NCBI GenBank assembly: GCA_003987775.1
Contig: RXJD01000060.1
Span: 1 to 64,000, forward strand
Length of the DNA stretch: 64,000 bases
Direction of reading: 5' to 3'
From: Mycobacterium sp.
GTDB lineage: Bacteria; Actinomycetota; Actinomycetes; Mycobacteriales; Mycobacteriaceae
Shown here: piece after piece, positions 8,018 to 17,231 of the stretch
How the letters are laid out: each line of letters begins with the position of its first letter
How positions within the stretch are numbered: the first letter of the stretch is position 1
Notes under the pieces: model-generated
What the model was told of the DNA's origin: nothing
The model's database searches: none
The model's input: only the letters and a program-made list of their open reading frames with translations
Translations under genes and position numbers: made by a program

Positions 8018-10327
8018 GTGACCACCGCACCCCTGACCCGGTCTGACGATGTGCGGCGGCGCATCACGGTGACCGGGGTGGTTCAAGGGGTCGGCTTCCG
8101 TCCGTTCGTGCACCGTCTCGCCGTGCAACTGGGGCTGACGGGATTCGTCGGGAACGACTCGGGTGCGGTGTTTCTCGAGGTGCAGGGAGATCGCGGCCGG
8201 GTGGACGAATTCTCCCGCCGGTTATGCGGTGAGGCACCCCCACTGGCCCGCATCACGTCGGTATCGGTGACCGACGCCGAATTTCGCGACGCGAGCGCAC
8301 CGGCATTCCGCATCGTGGCCAGCCAGGCCGTGGACGGACCGGCGACGCCGATCCCACCCGACGTGGCGGTGTGCGACGACTGCCTCGCCGAACTGTTCGA
8401 CCCGCACAACCGCCGCTACCGCCACCCGTTCGTCACGTGCACCAACTGCGGGCCGAGGTTCACCATCATCCGGTCGCTGCCCTACGACCGGCCGGGCACC
8501 ACCATGTCGGGGTTCGCCATGTGCGGCCGATGCGCCACGGAGTACCACGATCCGGCCGATCGGCGGTTCCATGCCCAGCCCATCGCGTGCCCGCAGTGCG
8601 GACCGTCACTGTGGTTCGACGGCAAGCACGGGCGCACCGAAGGATCCGACGCGGCTGTCTCGGCGGCCCAGCAGGCGCTGGCTTCGGGCGCCGTCGTCGC
8701 CGTCAAGGGCATCGGCGGCTACCACCTGGCCTGCGCCGTCGACGACGAGTCGGTGGTCACCGCATTGCGGGCACGAAAGTCGCGCGGGGGCAAGCCTTTC
8801 GCTGTCCTGGTTCGCGACCTCACGGTCGCGCGGCGGTGTGCGCGCATCGATGACACCGAGGCCGCGGTCCTGGCCGGTCCGGCGCGGCCGATCGTGTTGC
8901 TGCGCCGCCGGCCCGGCGCACCGGTGGCCGGCTCGGTCGCACCCGGCAGCCCGCTGATCGGCCTGATGCTGCCGTACTCCCCTATTCACCATCTGCTGCT
9001 GGACGGACCGCTCGACGCGGTGGTGCTCACCAGCGCGAACCGCTCCGACGAGCCGATCTGTTTCACCGAACAGGATGCCGCAGAACGACTTCCGCTGTTG
9101 TGCGACGCCGTCCTGAACCACGACCGGCCGATTCACGTGCCGTGCGACGACTCGGTGGTGCGCGTGGTGGACGGGCGGGAACTGCCGATCCGCCGCTCAC
9201 GCGGCTATGCGCCGCTGCCGGTCGAGCTCGGTCTCGACGGCCCCGCGGTGCTGGCCGTCGGTGGCGAGCTGAAGAACACGTGCTGCCTCACCGACGGTTC
9301 GCGCGCCTACCTGTCCGGTCATCTCGGCGACATGGCCGGGTATGAGGCGCTGCGGTCCTTCGAGCGGGCGGTAGGACAGCTCAGCGAGATACGCGGCCAT
9401 CCGGCACGATTGGCGGCCGATCTGCATCCCGGCTACCACACCCGCGCCTGGGCGGAGCGGCACGCGCAGGACCGGCCGCTGGATCTGGTTCAGCACCACC
9501 ACGCGCACGTCGTGTCGCTGCTGGCCGAACACGGGCGACTCGGCGAGCCGATCGTCGGGGTGGCCTTCGACGGCACCGGCTATGGATGCGACCAGACCAT
9601 CTGGGGCGGCGAGATCCTCATCCTGGGTCACGACAGTCACCGGTTCCGGCGGGCCGGGCACCTGCGCCCAGTGCCGCTGCCCGGCGGCGACGCGGCGGTA
9701 CGCAATCCGTGGCGCATGGCCCTGTCCCAGCTGCGGCAGGCCGGGATCGGCTGGGATGCCGATCTGGCGCCGGTGCGCGCGGCCACGGCCGACGAATTGC
9801 GGCTCACCCGTTCCCTTCTCGAGACCGGGGCGGCGTGCGTGCCGTGCTCGAGCATGGGGCGGCTGTTCGATGCGGTCGCCTCCGTGCTGGACGTGCGCCA
9901 CCGGATCGACTACGAGGGCCAGGCGGCCATCGAATTGGAGATCCTGGCGCACGCGGCGCCGGCCGTCGAACCGCTGCACCTCGCGGTGAACGCAGACGGG
10001 ATGATCGACCCCGCTCCGATGATGCGGGCAATGGTGGCGGCGCTGCGCGGCGGAGTGCCGGCGGCGGCGCTGGCCGCGGGCTTTCACCGGGCGGTGGCCG
10101 AAGCCGTCGCCGACGTGGTGTGCCGGGTGGCCGGCCCGATCCGGCTGGCCGGGCTTACCGGCGGCGTTTTCCAGAACGTACTGCTACTGGAGCTATGTCG
10201 TAAAAAGCTGCAGGACAGAGGCTTTGAGGTGCTGACCCACCGGGTCGTGCCGCCGAATGACGGGGGGCTGGCGCTGGGCCAGGCCGCCGTCTGTCTGCTG
10301 ATCGCGCGGGAGGAGGGACACCGATGA
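8018..10327 (+). CDS. hypF: Carbamoyltransferase HypF
   Basis: HypF makes the cyanide ligands by transferring a carbamoyl group from carbamoyl phosphate to the C-terminal Cys of HypE. The 769-aa protein shows all domains in order: acylphosphatase (VQGVGFRPFVHRLA, near residue 24), two zinc-finger repeats (CDDC, CTNCGPRF, CGRC, CPQCG between about 115 and 190), a YrdC-like domain (AVKGIGGYHLAC), and the Kae1-like carbamoyltransferase domain (HHHAHV, AFDGTGYG). Start GTG 8018 lies one base after the hypC stop. It overlaps the next start by 4 bp (ATGA). Confidence 0.94.
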   Translation: MTTAPLTRSDDVRRRITVTGVVQGVGFRPFVHRLAVQLGLTGFVGNDSGAVFLEVQGDRGRVDEFSRRLCGEAPPLARITSVSVTDAEFRDASAPAFRIVASQAVDGPATPIPPDVAVCDDCLAELFDPHNRRYRHPFVTCTNCGPRFTIIRSLPYDRPGTTMSGFAMCGRCATEYHDPADRRFHAQPIACPQCGPSLWFDGKHGRTEGSDAAVSAAQQALASGAVVAVKGIGGYHLACAVDDESVVTALRARKSRGGKPFAVLVRDLTVARRCARIDDTEAAVLAGPARPIVLLRRRPGAPVAGSVAPGSPLIGLMLPYSPIHHLLLDGPLDAVVLTSANRSDEPICFTEQDAAERLPLLCDAVLNHDRPIHVPCDDSVVRVVDGRELPIRRSRGYAPLPVELGLDGPAVLAVGGELKNTCCLTDGSRAYLSGHLGDMAGYEALRSFERAVGQLSEIRGHPARLAADLHPGYHTRAWAERHAQDRPLDLVQHHHAHVVSLLAEHGRLGEPIVGVAFDGTGYGCDQTIWGGEILILGHDSHRFRRAGHLRPVPLPGGDAAVRNPWRMALSQLRQAGIGWDADLAPVRAATADELRLTRSLLETGAACVPCSSMGRLFDAVASVLDVRHRIDYEGQAAIELEILAHAAPAVEPLHLAVNADGMIDPAPMMRAMVAALRGGVPAAALAAGFHRAVAEAVADVVCRVAGPIRLAGLTGGVFQNVLLLELCRKKLQDRGFEVLTHRVVPPNDGGLALGQAAVCLLIAREEGHR

Positions 10328-11043
10328 ACAGCAGCACCGTCGTGGAAGGCGGACTCGCGGCCGGTTTGGCTGCTGATCTGGCGAGTGCGGCCTTCACGGC
10401 AGCCAGGCGGTTCGCTGCGGGCGCCACCATGTGGTCGATCGCGCCGTCGTGGGAACCGCATGCCAGGCACATCGCGGTCGAGTTCGTGCACCCGGTGATC
10501 GTGGGTAAGCGGGCACTGCCGGCGGTCGCACTGACCGGGCCTGACCTGGTGGACCTGGTCCGGGTGTCGGTACGGCCCGGTGACCTGGTGATCGCGGTCG
10601 CCGGCGCTGACGACCCGGACGTGCGATCGGTGACGCGTCGCTGTCCGGCCTGGGGAGCCACCACCATCTGGATCGGCAGCGGTAGCCGGCCCGAACCCGG
10701 AGCCGCCGATCATGTGCTGTGGCTGGAGGACCCCGATCCCCTGGTTCCCGTGACCGGTGGCTTCGTGTTGTTCTACCACCTGCTGTGGGAACTGACCCAT
10801 GTCTGCTTCGAGCACCCTGGATTGTTGAAAGCGCCTCCCGCCGAGACGGTTTGCGTCACCTGCAGCGACGAGGGCCGGCTCGGGGAAGTGCTGGCCCCGG
10901 GTGACGGCGACCATGCCACCGTGCGAACGGCACGGGGCACCGAAACGGTGGTCACGACCCTGATCGGGCCGGTCGCTGCCGGCGACCTGGTGGTCGTGCA
11001 TGCGGGGACGGCGATCTCACGCGCCGCGCGGGAGGACTCATGA
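10324..11043 (+). CDS. SIS-like domain fused to a HypC-like chaperone domain
   Basis: A 239-aa protein with two parts. Residues about 1-170 look like a degenerate SIS (sugar isomerase) fold: SVRPGDLVIAVAG, a Rossmann-like WGATTIWIG strand and VTGGFVLFYHLLWELTHV. Residues about 180-235 match a HypC barrel (CVTCSDEGRLGEV, then GDLVVVHAGTAISR), although the conserved Cys is internal rather than at position 2. Such fusions are known from actinobacterial hydrogenase clusters but their reaction is not established. The gene is coupled to hypF and to the following SIS gene by ATGA overlaps. Delivery or synthesis of an iron ligand is a possible role, inferred from the fusion. Confidence 0.8.
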   Translation: MNSSTVVEGGLAAGLAADLASAAFTAARRFAAGATMWSIAPSWEPHARHIAVEFVHPVIVGKRALPAVALTGPDLVDLVRVSVRPGDLVIAVAGADDPDVRSVTRRCPAWGATTIWIGSGSRPEPGAADHVLWLEDPDPLVPVTGGFVLFYHLLWELTHVCFEHPGLLKAPPAETVCVTCSDEGRLGEVLAPGDGDHATVRTARGTETVVTTLIGPVAAGDLVVVHAGTAISRAAREDS

Positions 11044-11705
11044 CGGACCAGGAGCCGACCAACTTCCTCTACCCGTTCATCGACGCGCAGGAAGACGATC
11101 CCGATTCGCTGCTGGCCGACCTGGCGGCGTCTGCACAGGCCAAGGCCGCCGAGAGCCTCGCCGTGCGCCGTGCCACCCTGGCCGCCAATGCCGGCCTGAT
11201 GGAGCGTGCCGCAACTGAAATGGCGCGGCGGTTCGGCGCCGGCGGACGGATGTTCACCTTCGGCAACGGCGGCAGCAGCACCGATTGCACCACGCTGGCC
11301 GGGCTGTTCGCCCGCCCACCGGTCGGAAACCCCTTGCCGGCCTGGTCTTTGAGCACAGATCAGGCGATCGTCACCGCGCTGGGCAATGACGTGGGATTCG
11401 AGTTGGTATTCGCCCGCCAGTTGATCGCGCGGGCCACGTCCGGCGACGTCGCGGTCGCCATGTCCACCAGTGGGAGTTCACCGAACCTGCTCAACGCGCT
11501 CGCAGAGGCCCGCCAACGAGGCTTGTACACCATCGGTTTCGCGGGATATCACGGCGGCGCGTTCGCGGACAACCCGAATGTGGACGCCTGCTTCACCGTC
11601 GGATCCCAGAGCGTGCACCGGATTCAGGAAGCCCAAGCGCTGCTCGGCTATCGGCTGTGGCTGGCCGTGCAGCACAAGTGTGACCAGAAGGTGGGGGCCG
11701 CATGA
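11040..11705 (+). CDS. SIS-domain phosphosugar isomerase, GmhA-like
   Basis: A 221-aa SIS protein related to D-sedoheptulose-7-phosphate isomerase (GmhA/DiaA). The phosphosugar-binding loops are clear: FGNGGSSTDC (near residue 75) and AMSTSGSSPNLLNAL (near residue 145). It begins MTDQEPTNFLYPF. It overlaps the upstream SIS-HypC gene and the downstream hypE gene by 4 bp each, so it belongs to the hydrogenase maturation operon rather than to heptose metabolism. Neighbouring degenerate and intact SIS domains suggest a heterodimer, since SIS proteins are usually dimeric; this is inference. The substrate is unknown. Confidence 0.87.
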   Translation: MTDQEPTNFLYPFIDAQEDDPDSLLADLAASAQAKAAESLAVRRATLAANAGLMERAATEMARRFGAGGRMFTFGNGGSSTDCTTLAGLFARPPVGNPLPAWSLSTDQAIVTALGNDVGFELVFARQLIARATSGDVAVAMSTSGSSPNLLNALAEARQRGLYTIGFAGYHGGAFADNPNVDACFTVGSQSVHRIQEAQALLGYRLWLAVQHKCDQKVGAA

Positions 11706-12814
11706 CGAACTCAGCCGGGGAATACCTCTCGTCAGGACCGCGATTCGCCGAGGGGCAGGTGATCGAACGCATCGAGTCGTTCCGCAGGCGGCGTCCCCGC
11801 TTACTCGACGACCACATCACGCTGGCGCACGGAGCCGGCGGCAAGGCCTCGGCGGCACTGGTGGACGCCGTGTTCCTGGATGCCTTCCGCAACCCGCTGC
11901 TCGAGTCGCTGGGCGACGGTGCGGTGCTCACCCTGCCCGGGGGCCAGCGGATCGCCATGTCTACCGACTCATTCGTGGTGCAGCCCAGACGGTTTCCGGG
12001 TGGCTCGGTGGGGACCCTGGCCGTGCACGGCACCTGCAACGACCTCGCGATGGCCGGTGCCGTGCCGTCCTGGATCTCGGCGGCCTTCGTACTCGAGGAG
12101 GGCTTCCCGATCGCGGAACTGCGGGAGATCGTGGCCGACATGGCGTCCGCGGCCGCCGATGCCGGTGTGCAGATCGTCACCGGTGACACCAAGGTGGTGC
12201 CCAACGGCGCGGCCGACGGCATGTTCATCACCACCACCGGCACCGGGGTGATACCCGCCGACCGCGCTTTGTCGGCCGGGTCGGTGCGTGCCGGCGACAG
12301 AGTGTTGTTGTCCGGGACGATGGGCGATCACGGCATGGCGGTTATGCTGGCCCGCGGTGACCTGGCCATCGAGGCCGACATCGCCTCGGACACAGCGTCA
12401 TTGAGCCCGCTGGTGGAGCTGTTGATGACGGCTGCGCCGTCCACCCGGTGGCTGCGCGACGCCACCCGCGGCGGGGTGGGAACGGTCTGCAACGAACTGG
12501 CCCAGTCCTGCGGGCTCGGCGTCTTGCTCGAGGAAGTGCGCCTGCCGGTACAGCCGATGGTCACCGGCGCATGTGAACTGCTCGGCATCGACCCGCTCTA
12601 CGTCGCCAACGAAGGAAAGTTCGTCGCCGTGGTGCCGGCCGGGGAAGCCGAGGCGGGGCTGGCCGCCCTGCGCTCCCACCCGCTGGGCGCCGAGGCCGCC
12701 GACGTCGGTCAGATCGTGACCGAACCGCGCGAAAGCGTGCTGCTACGAACCGGATTCGGTGGCACCCGGATCGTCGACATGCTGGTCGGCGACCCGTTGC
12801 CGCGAATCTGCTGA
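11702..12814 (+). CDS. hypE: Hydrogenase maturation protein HypE
   Basis: HypE (370 aa) dehydrates the thiocarboxamide placed on its C-terminal Cys by HypF into thiocyanate, the source of the CN ligands. It has the AIR-synthetase (PurM-like) fold: HGAGGKASAALV near residue 42, TDSFVVQP near 90, the GDTKVVP ATP-binding stretch near 160, and RDATRGGVGTV near 255. It ends in the diagnostic PRIC tail carrying the modified Cys. The N-terminus is about 35 residues longer than the minimal HypE, but the ATGA overlap with the SIS gene supports ATG 11702. HypC2 follows after 20 bp with a good GAGAGGAG ribosome binding site. Confidence 0.94.
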   Translation: MTNSAGEYLSSGPRFAEGQVIERIESFRRRRPRLLDDHITLAHGAGGKASAALVDAVFLDAFRNPLLESLGDGAVLTLPGGQRIAMSTDSFVVQPRRFPGGSVGTLAVHGTCNDLAMAGAVPSWISAAFVLEEGFPIAELREIVADMASAAADAGVQIVTGDTKVVPNGAADGMFITTTGTGVIPADRALSAGSVRAGDRVLLSGTMGDHGMAVMLARGDLAIEADIASDTASLSPLVELLMTAAPSTRWLRDATRGGVGTVCNELAQSCGLGVLLEEVRLPVQPMVTGACELLGIDPLYVANEGKFVAVVPAGEAEAGLAALRSHPLGAEAADVGQIVTEPRESVLLRTGFGGTRIVDMLVGDPLPRIC

Positions 12815-12834
12815 AACCAGAGAGGAGCCGGCCG

Positions 12835-13107
12835 ATGTGCCTGGGCATTCCGGGACGGATCGTCGCCATCACCGATCCCGCGAACCATTTGGCCAAAGTG
12901 GACGTCAGTGGCGTGCAGCGCACCATCAGTGTGCGCCTGCTCGAAGGCGACCCGCCCGCGCCCGACGACTGGGTGCTGGTCCACGTCGGCTTCGCGATGG
13001 CCAAGATCGACGAAACCGAAGCGCTGCTGACCCTGGCCGCCATCAAGAAGCTCGGCGAGGCCTACACCACCGAGATGGAAGCCTTCGATTCTTCCGCGAT
13101 TGTTTAG
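12835..13107 (+). CDS. hypC: Hydrogenase assembly chaperone HypC (second copy)
   Basis: A 90-aa HypC beginning MCLGIPGRIV with the functional Cys2 and the barrel signature DDWVLVHVGFAMAKID. A strong AGAGAGGAG ribosome binding site lies about 8 nt upstream of ATG 12835. It differs clearly from the first copy at 7768 (extended C-terminal helix, different loops), so the two are not a recent duplication. Lying directly before hypD, it is the more likely partner of HypD in Fe(CN)2CO assembly, leaving the first copy beside the endopeptidase as the large-subunit chaperone. That division of labour is inference. Confidence 0.92.
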   Translation: MCLGIPGRIVAITDPANHLAKVDVSGVQRTISVRLLEGDPPAPDDWVLVHVGFAMAKIDETEALLTLAAIKKLGEAYTTEMEAFDSSAIV

Positions 13108-13115
13108 GGGGCGCA

Positions 13116-14252
13116 ATGAGATTCGTCGACGAATTCCGGGACCCGGCGGCGGCCCGCACGCTACTGAGTGCGATCGAGCACCTCGCGGGGGCCGGTCCCG
13201 AGCACTTCAAATTCATGGAGGTGTGCGGCGGTCATACGCACACCATCTACCGCCACGGCATCGAACATCTGCTGCCCGAGAACGTGGAACTCGTGCACGG
13301 CCCGGGCTGCCCGGTCTGTGTGATCCCGATGGGCCGCATCGACGACGCGATGTGGCTGGCCGAGCGGCCCGGTGTGATCTTCACCTGTTTCGGCGACATG
13401 ATGCGGGTGCCCGGCTCGGCCGGAAGTCTGCTGGACGCCAAGGCGCGCGGCGCGGACGTACGGTTCGTCTACTCCCCGTTGGACGCGCTGAAGATCGCCC
13501 TCGACAACCCGCATCGCGAGGTGGTGTTCTTTGCGATCGGCTTCGAGACCACCGCTCCGTCCACCGCCGTGACGCTGGTGCGGGCCCGTGAGTTACGGCT
13601 GCCCAACTTCAGCGTGTTCTGCAACCACGTCACGATCGTGCCGCCGATCAAGGCGATCCTGGAATCGCCGGACCTGCGACTGTCCGGATTCATCGGCCCG
13701 GGACACGTGTCGACGGTGGTGGGCAACCGGCCCTACCGGTTCGTCCCGCAGGTGTACCGAAAGCCATTGGTGGTCGCCGGTTTCGAGCCGTTGGACATCC
13801 TGGCCTCGGTCGCGATGCTGCTGCGGCAGATCCGCGAGGGCCGGTGCGAGGTGGAGAACCAGTACAAGCGGGTGGTGCCGGAGAACGGCAACCCCGCCGC
13901 GCTGGCCCTGATGGGCAGGGTGTTCGCACTGCGACCGCATTTCGAATGGCGCGGGCTCGGTTTCATCTCGCAGAGCGCACTGCGCCTGCACGACGACTTC
14001 GCGGATTTCGATGCCGAACAACGCTTCTCGATGCCCGGCGTGCGGGTCGCCGACCCCAAGGCGTGCCAGTGCGGCGAGGTGCTCAAGGGCGTCCTCAAAC
14101 CGTGGGAGTGCAAGGTTTTCGGCACCGCCTGCACACCCGAGACACCGATCGGCACCTGCATGGTGTCCCCGGAGGGGGCCTGTGCCGCCTACTACAACTT
14201 CGGGCGCATGCACCGTGACGCCGTCACGGTGGCGGGGTCAGCCCAGCCGTGA
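13116..14252 (+). CDS. hypD: Hydrogenase formation protein HypD
   Basis: HypD is the Fe-S scaffold on which Fe(CN)2CO is assembled with HypC and HypE. The 378-aa product has the three family signatures: MEVCGGHTHTIYRHG near residue 35, the thiol pair GPGCPVCVIP near residue 65, and the C-terminal [4Fe-4S] Cys set (CQCGEV, WECKVFG, TACTPETPIGTC, residues about 320-350). ATG 13116 is preceded by GGGG and lies 8 bp after the hypC2 stop. Its stop overlaps the next GTG start. All catalytic residues appear intact. Confidence 0.94.
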   Translation: MRFVDEFRDPAAARTLLSAIEHLAGAGPEHFKFMEVCGGHTHTIYRHGIEHLLPENVELVHGPGCPVCVIPMGRIDDAMWLAERPGVIFTCFGDMMRVPGSAGSLLDAKARGADVRFVYSPLDALKIALDNPHREVVFFAIGFETTAPSTAVTLVRARELRLPNFSVFCNHVTIVPPIKAILESPDLRLSGFIGPGHVSTVVGNRPYRFVPQVYRKPLVVAGFEPLDILASVAMLLRQIREGRCEVENQYKRVVPENGNPAALALMGRVFALRPHFEWRGLGFISQSALRLHDDFADFDAEQRFSMPGVRVADPKACQCGEVLKGVLKPWECKVFGTACTPETPIGTCMVSPEGACAAYYNFGRMHRDAVTVAGSAQP

Positions 14253-14980
14253 CCGACGCGGCGGGCGCCGAGATGTTCGCCCGATACGCCTACGCGCCCA
14301 ACGCGCTCGGCTATTGCGGCCCGCCGCTGGGCGCCACCCTGCGGGACGGCACGGTGGACGATGTGCTGACCGCGGCGCGCCGCTTCTCCGGCGCCTGGCC
14401 GTATCTGCGGGTGCTGTCGCGGCTGACTCACATCGCCGATCCGCTGGACCATCGGTTGGTCGAGTCGTATTGGCTCGGCGGCGGTGTCGGAGCGGAAGTC
14501 GCCGGGCCCCGATTCTTCGGCGAACTGCTCGCCATCATCGGCCCACAGGCCGGCCGATACTGGTCACACCTGACCCCCGACCTGGCCGGCGAGGCGGCCG
14601 GTAACCACTGCTTTCACGTCTTCGGCGTGTATCCCTGGACGCGTTTCCTGGGCCGCGGCATGGATGAACACCCCCTGCATGTGCTCGACAGTTGCCGGAT
14701 CAACTGGGGCACGGTCAGCTCCCGCACCGGTGACGCTGTCGAGGTGCGGTGCCGGCGGCTGGTGTGGGACGGCCGGGGGCTCGGTCTGTCCGAACCGGAG
14801 CACCGGGTGCTCGAGGTCTGGGCCGACGGGTACTGCGCGGTGCCGGACGTGGCGGCCGGTGACGACGTCGCGCTGCACTGGGGCCGGCTGTGCGGCCGGC
14901 TGCACCCGGACCAGGTGCGCGCGCTCGCCGACAGCACGGACCGGCAAATACGGGTGACCAACCAACGTCTTGATAGGTGA
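14249..14980 (+). CDS. DUF6390 family protein, last gene of hydrogenase cluster
   Basis: A 243-aa protein starting at GTG 14249, overlapping the hypD stop by 4 bp. It begins MTDAAGAEMFARYAYAPN. Notable features are the YCGPP stretch near residue 22, a His/aromatic-rich stretch HCFHVFGVYPWTRFLG near residue 115, and HVLDSCRINWG. No signal peptide or membrane helix is seen. It resembles DUF6390 proteins, which I know from actinobacterial hyp clusters. The function is unknown; coupling to hypD suggests maturation. Confidence 0.78.
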   Translation: MTDAAGAEMFARYAYAPNALGYCGPPLGATLRDGTVDDVLTAARRFSGAWPYLRVLSRLTHIADPLDHRLVESYWLGGGVGAEVAGPRFFGELLAIIGPQAGRYWSHLTPDLAGEAAGNHCFHVFGVYPWTRFLGRGMDEHPLHVLDSCRINWGTVSSRTGDAVEVRCRRLVWDGRGLGLSEPEHRVLEVWADGYCAVPDVAAGDDVALHWGRLCGRLHPDQVRALADSTDRQIRVTNQRLDR

Positions 14981-15001
14981 TTCCGTGTCACACTGGCCCT
15001 C

Positions 15002-16117
15002 GTGCCCGATTCCCTGTGCGACGTGCTGCCCAGCACGGCGGCTCTGCTCGGGGTACCTGGCGCGGTGGACGCGCTCGGGCTGACGGAATCGCTCGGGGAC
15101 GTCGACCGGATCATGGTGGTCCTGGTCGACGGGCTGGGCTGGCACCTGTTGCCGGATCTGGTTGACGACGCCCCGCTGCTGGCCTCCGTGCTGGCCGGTC
15201 GCACGGGCCGGTTGCGCCAGCTGAACTGCACGTTCCCGTCCACCACGCCGACGAGCCTGGTGTCACTGGGCACCGGCGCCCAGCCCGGGCAGCACGGCAT
15301 CCTCGGCTTCACCCTCAACATCCCGGGCACCGACCGCGTGCTCAACCACATCCGGTGGCGGGACGAACCGCCGGTGGACGAATGGCAGCCTCTCCCAACG
15401 TGGTTCGACCGGTTCGCCCATGCCGGGGTCAAGGCCCGCGCGCTGCTGCCGGAGTGGTTCATCGGCAGCGGTCTGACCGAAGCCGCCTACCATGGCGCCC
15501 TCTTCCTGCCCACGCACGCCGACGACGACTACGCACAGCTGATGATCGACGAGGTGCACGCCGCCCCCGGCCTGATCTACGGCTATACCGCTGACCTGGA
15601 CACGATGGCGCACGTGTTCGGCGTCGGCTCGCCGGAGTGGCATGAAGCGGCGGCCCGCGTCGACGCCCTGCTGAGCAGGCTGGCCGAGTCGCTGCCCGCC
15701 AATGCGGCGCTGCTGGTGACCGCAGACCACGGCGGCCTGAACGTCGCCGCGGACGCGCGTATCGACATGGACGCCAACCCCGAACTGGCCGCCGGGATCA
15801 GAGTGGTCGCCGGAGAGCCGCGCGTGCGCTACCTGCACACCGAGCCCGGCGCCACCGCCGACGTAGTGGCCGCCTGGACCCAACGCCTCGCCGGTCGCGC
15901 CGATGTCTACACGCGCGACCAGGCCGTCACGGCCGGGTTGTTCGGTCCGGTCAACCCGGTTCATCTGCCCCGCATCGGTGACGTCGTAGTCGTGTGCACG
16001 GGCGGATCGGCGGTCCTGGCGACCGGCCACGAACCGCCGGAGTCGGCACGGCTGGTCGGCTTTCACGGTGCGGCGACAGCGGCCGAGATGGCCATCCCGC
16101 TGATCGAATTGCTCTAA
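15002..16117 (+). CDS. Alkaline-phosphatase-fold phosphodiesterase/nucleotide pyrophosphatase family protein
   Basis: A 371-aa metal-dependent hydrolase of the PF01663 superfamily. Visible metal and catalytic motifs are VLVDGLGWHL (Asp43), CTFPSTTPTSLVSLGTG with the candidate nucleophile Thr near residues 81-84, DLDTMAHVFG (Asp and His), and TADHGGLNV (Asp-His). No signal peptide is seen, so it is likely cytoplasmic. The start is GTG 15002; the gap to the hydrogenase cluster is only 21 bp, so it may be read through from it, but the family has no known hydrogenase link. The substrate cannot be told from sequence. Confidence 0.85.
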   Translation: MPDSLCDVLPSTAALLGVPGAVDALGLTESLGDVDRIMVVLVDGLGWHLLPDLVDDAPLLASVLAGRTGRLRQLNCTFPSTTPTSLVSLGTGAQPGQHGILGFTLNIPGTDRVLNHIRWRDEPPVDEWQPLPTWFDRFAHAGVKARALLPEWFIGSGLTEAAYHGALFLPTHADDDYAQLMIDEVHAAPGLIYGYTADLDTMAHVFGVGSPEWHEAAARVDALLSRLAESLPANAALLVTADHGGLNVAADARIDMDANPELAAGIRVVAGEPRVRYLHTEPGATADVVAAWTQRLAGRADVYTRDQAVTAGLFGPVNPVHLPRIGDVVVVCTGGSAVLATGHEPPESARLVGFHGAATAAEMAIPLIELL

Positions 16118-16234
16118 TCAAACTCAAATCTCTTTTGCATCCTCGCGGTGCGCCGGGCGCGATAGATTCAAATTTGTGGAGCTCCCAGCCGTCGTGTGTG
16201 CGCGTCGCCTGTTCGCAGGGCGGGAGATCTAGCC

Positions 16235-17179
16235 GTGGATTACGGGCAGTTGCCGCCGGAAATCCACTCGGCGCGAATGTATTCGGGCCCTGGTGCGCAG
16301 TCGCTGCTGGACGCTGCGGTCGGGTGGAGCAACGTCGCTGAGGGACTCGAGGAGGCCGCGGACGGATTCCGCCACGTGGCCGCGAAGCTGAACTGCGGCT
16401 GGCAGGGTACGGCGGCAGTCGCCATGACCCAGGCCGCGACGCCCTACCTCGGGTGGCTGAACGCCGCAGCGGCCAAGAGCAGACAGACCGCCGAGCACGC
16501 CCGGGCGGCCGCGGCCGCGTACCAGGAAGCCTATGCGGCGATGGTGCCCCCGCCGGTGGTCGCGGCCAACCGCTCCCACCGTGCGTCGCTGGCGGCGGCC
16601 AACGCGCTGAGCCAGGACACTCAGACGATCGCGGAGATGGACGCACACTACGAACAGATGTGGGCCCGCGACGTCGAGGCCATGTACACCTACGCCGAAT
16701 CCGCGGCCGCCGCCGCGCAGCTGGCGCCGTTCACCTCCGGCCCGCTCGCCCTGGACCTGCCGGTGCTGGCCCGGCAAGGTGCACTCGGCGACCCCGACGT
16801 GATGGCCGCCGGCTCGCAGTTGATCTCCTCGATACCGCAGGTGTTGCAGTCGCTTTCGGCATCGCCGTTGACGTCCCTGGGCACCGCCCTTGCCACGGTG
16901 TCCTCGTCACTGGCGAAGCTGAGTTGCCTTGCCGTCCCGGTGAAGTTCCCGATGCACCTGCTCAACTTCCTCGGCAAGGGCCCGGCCGCGGCCCGCAAGG
17001 TCCAGGCAACGGTCCAGGCGACCTGGGGCAGAGGCATGTCGGTCGGCCGGCTGTCGGTGCCACCGGCCTGGGGCACCGCGGAACCACCCAAGCCGGCCGT
17101 TGTCGACCTCTACTGCTCGAGACGGCGCCTGCGAACCATCGGAGGGCTCGCGGTCAGCGGGAGCCTGGTCTACTCCTAA
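16235..17179 (+). CDS. PPE-SVP family protein, short form
   Basis: A PPE protein starting at GTG 16235 with VDYGQLPPEIHSARMYSG, the canonical PPE N-terminus; the frame is open 13 codons upstream but this start fits the family. The PPE domain (about 1-180) has NCGWQGTAA and the EQMWARDVEAM helix that packs against a PE partner and carries the EspG-binding region. The subfamily motif GRLSVPPAW (GxxSVPxxW) occurs at about residues 271-279. Only 35 residues follow, ending in an atypical RRRLRTIGG tail, so the product (314 aa) is shorter than usual PPE-SVP proteins. PPE proteins are exported by ESX type VII secretion. No PE gene lies next to it. Confidence 0.88.
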   Translation: MDYGQLPPEIHSARMYSGPGAQSLLDAAVGWSNVAEGLEEAADGFRHVAAKLNCGWQGTAAVAMTQAATPYLGWLNAAAAKSRQTAEHARAAAAAYQEAYAAMVPPPVVAANRSHRASLAAANALSQDTQTIAEMDAHYEQMWARDVEAMYTYAESAAAAAQLAPFTSGPLALDLPVLARQGALGDPDVMAAGSQLISSIPQVLQSLSASPLTSLGTALATVSSSLAKLSCLAVPVKFPMHLLNFLGKGPAAARKVQATVQATWGRGMSVGRLSVPPAWGTAEPPKPAVVDLYCSRRRLRTIGGLAVSGSLVYS

Positions 17180-17231
17180 CGCCTCGCCGAGGCCGCGGTC
17201 AGGCCCGGTCCGGCTTCCGGAACTATGTCGG

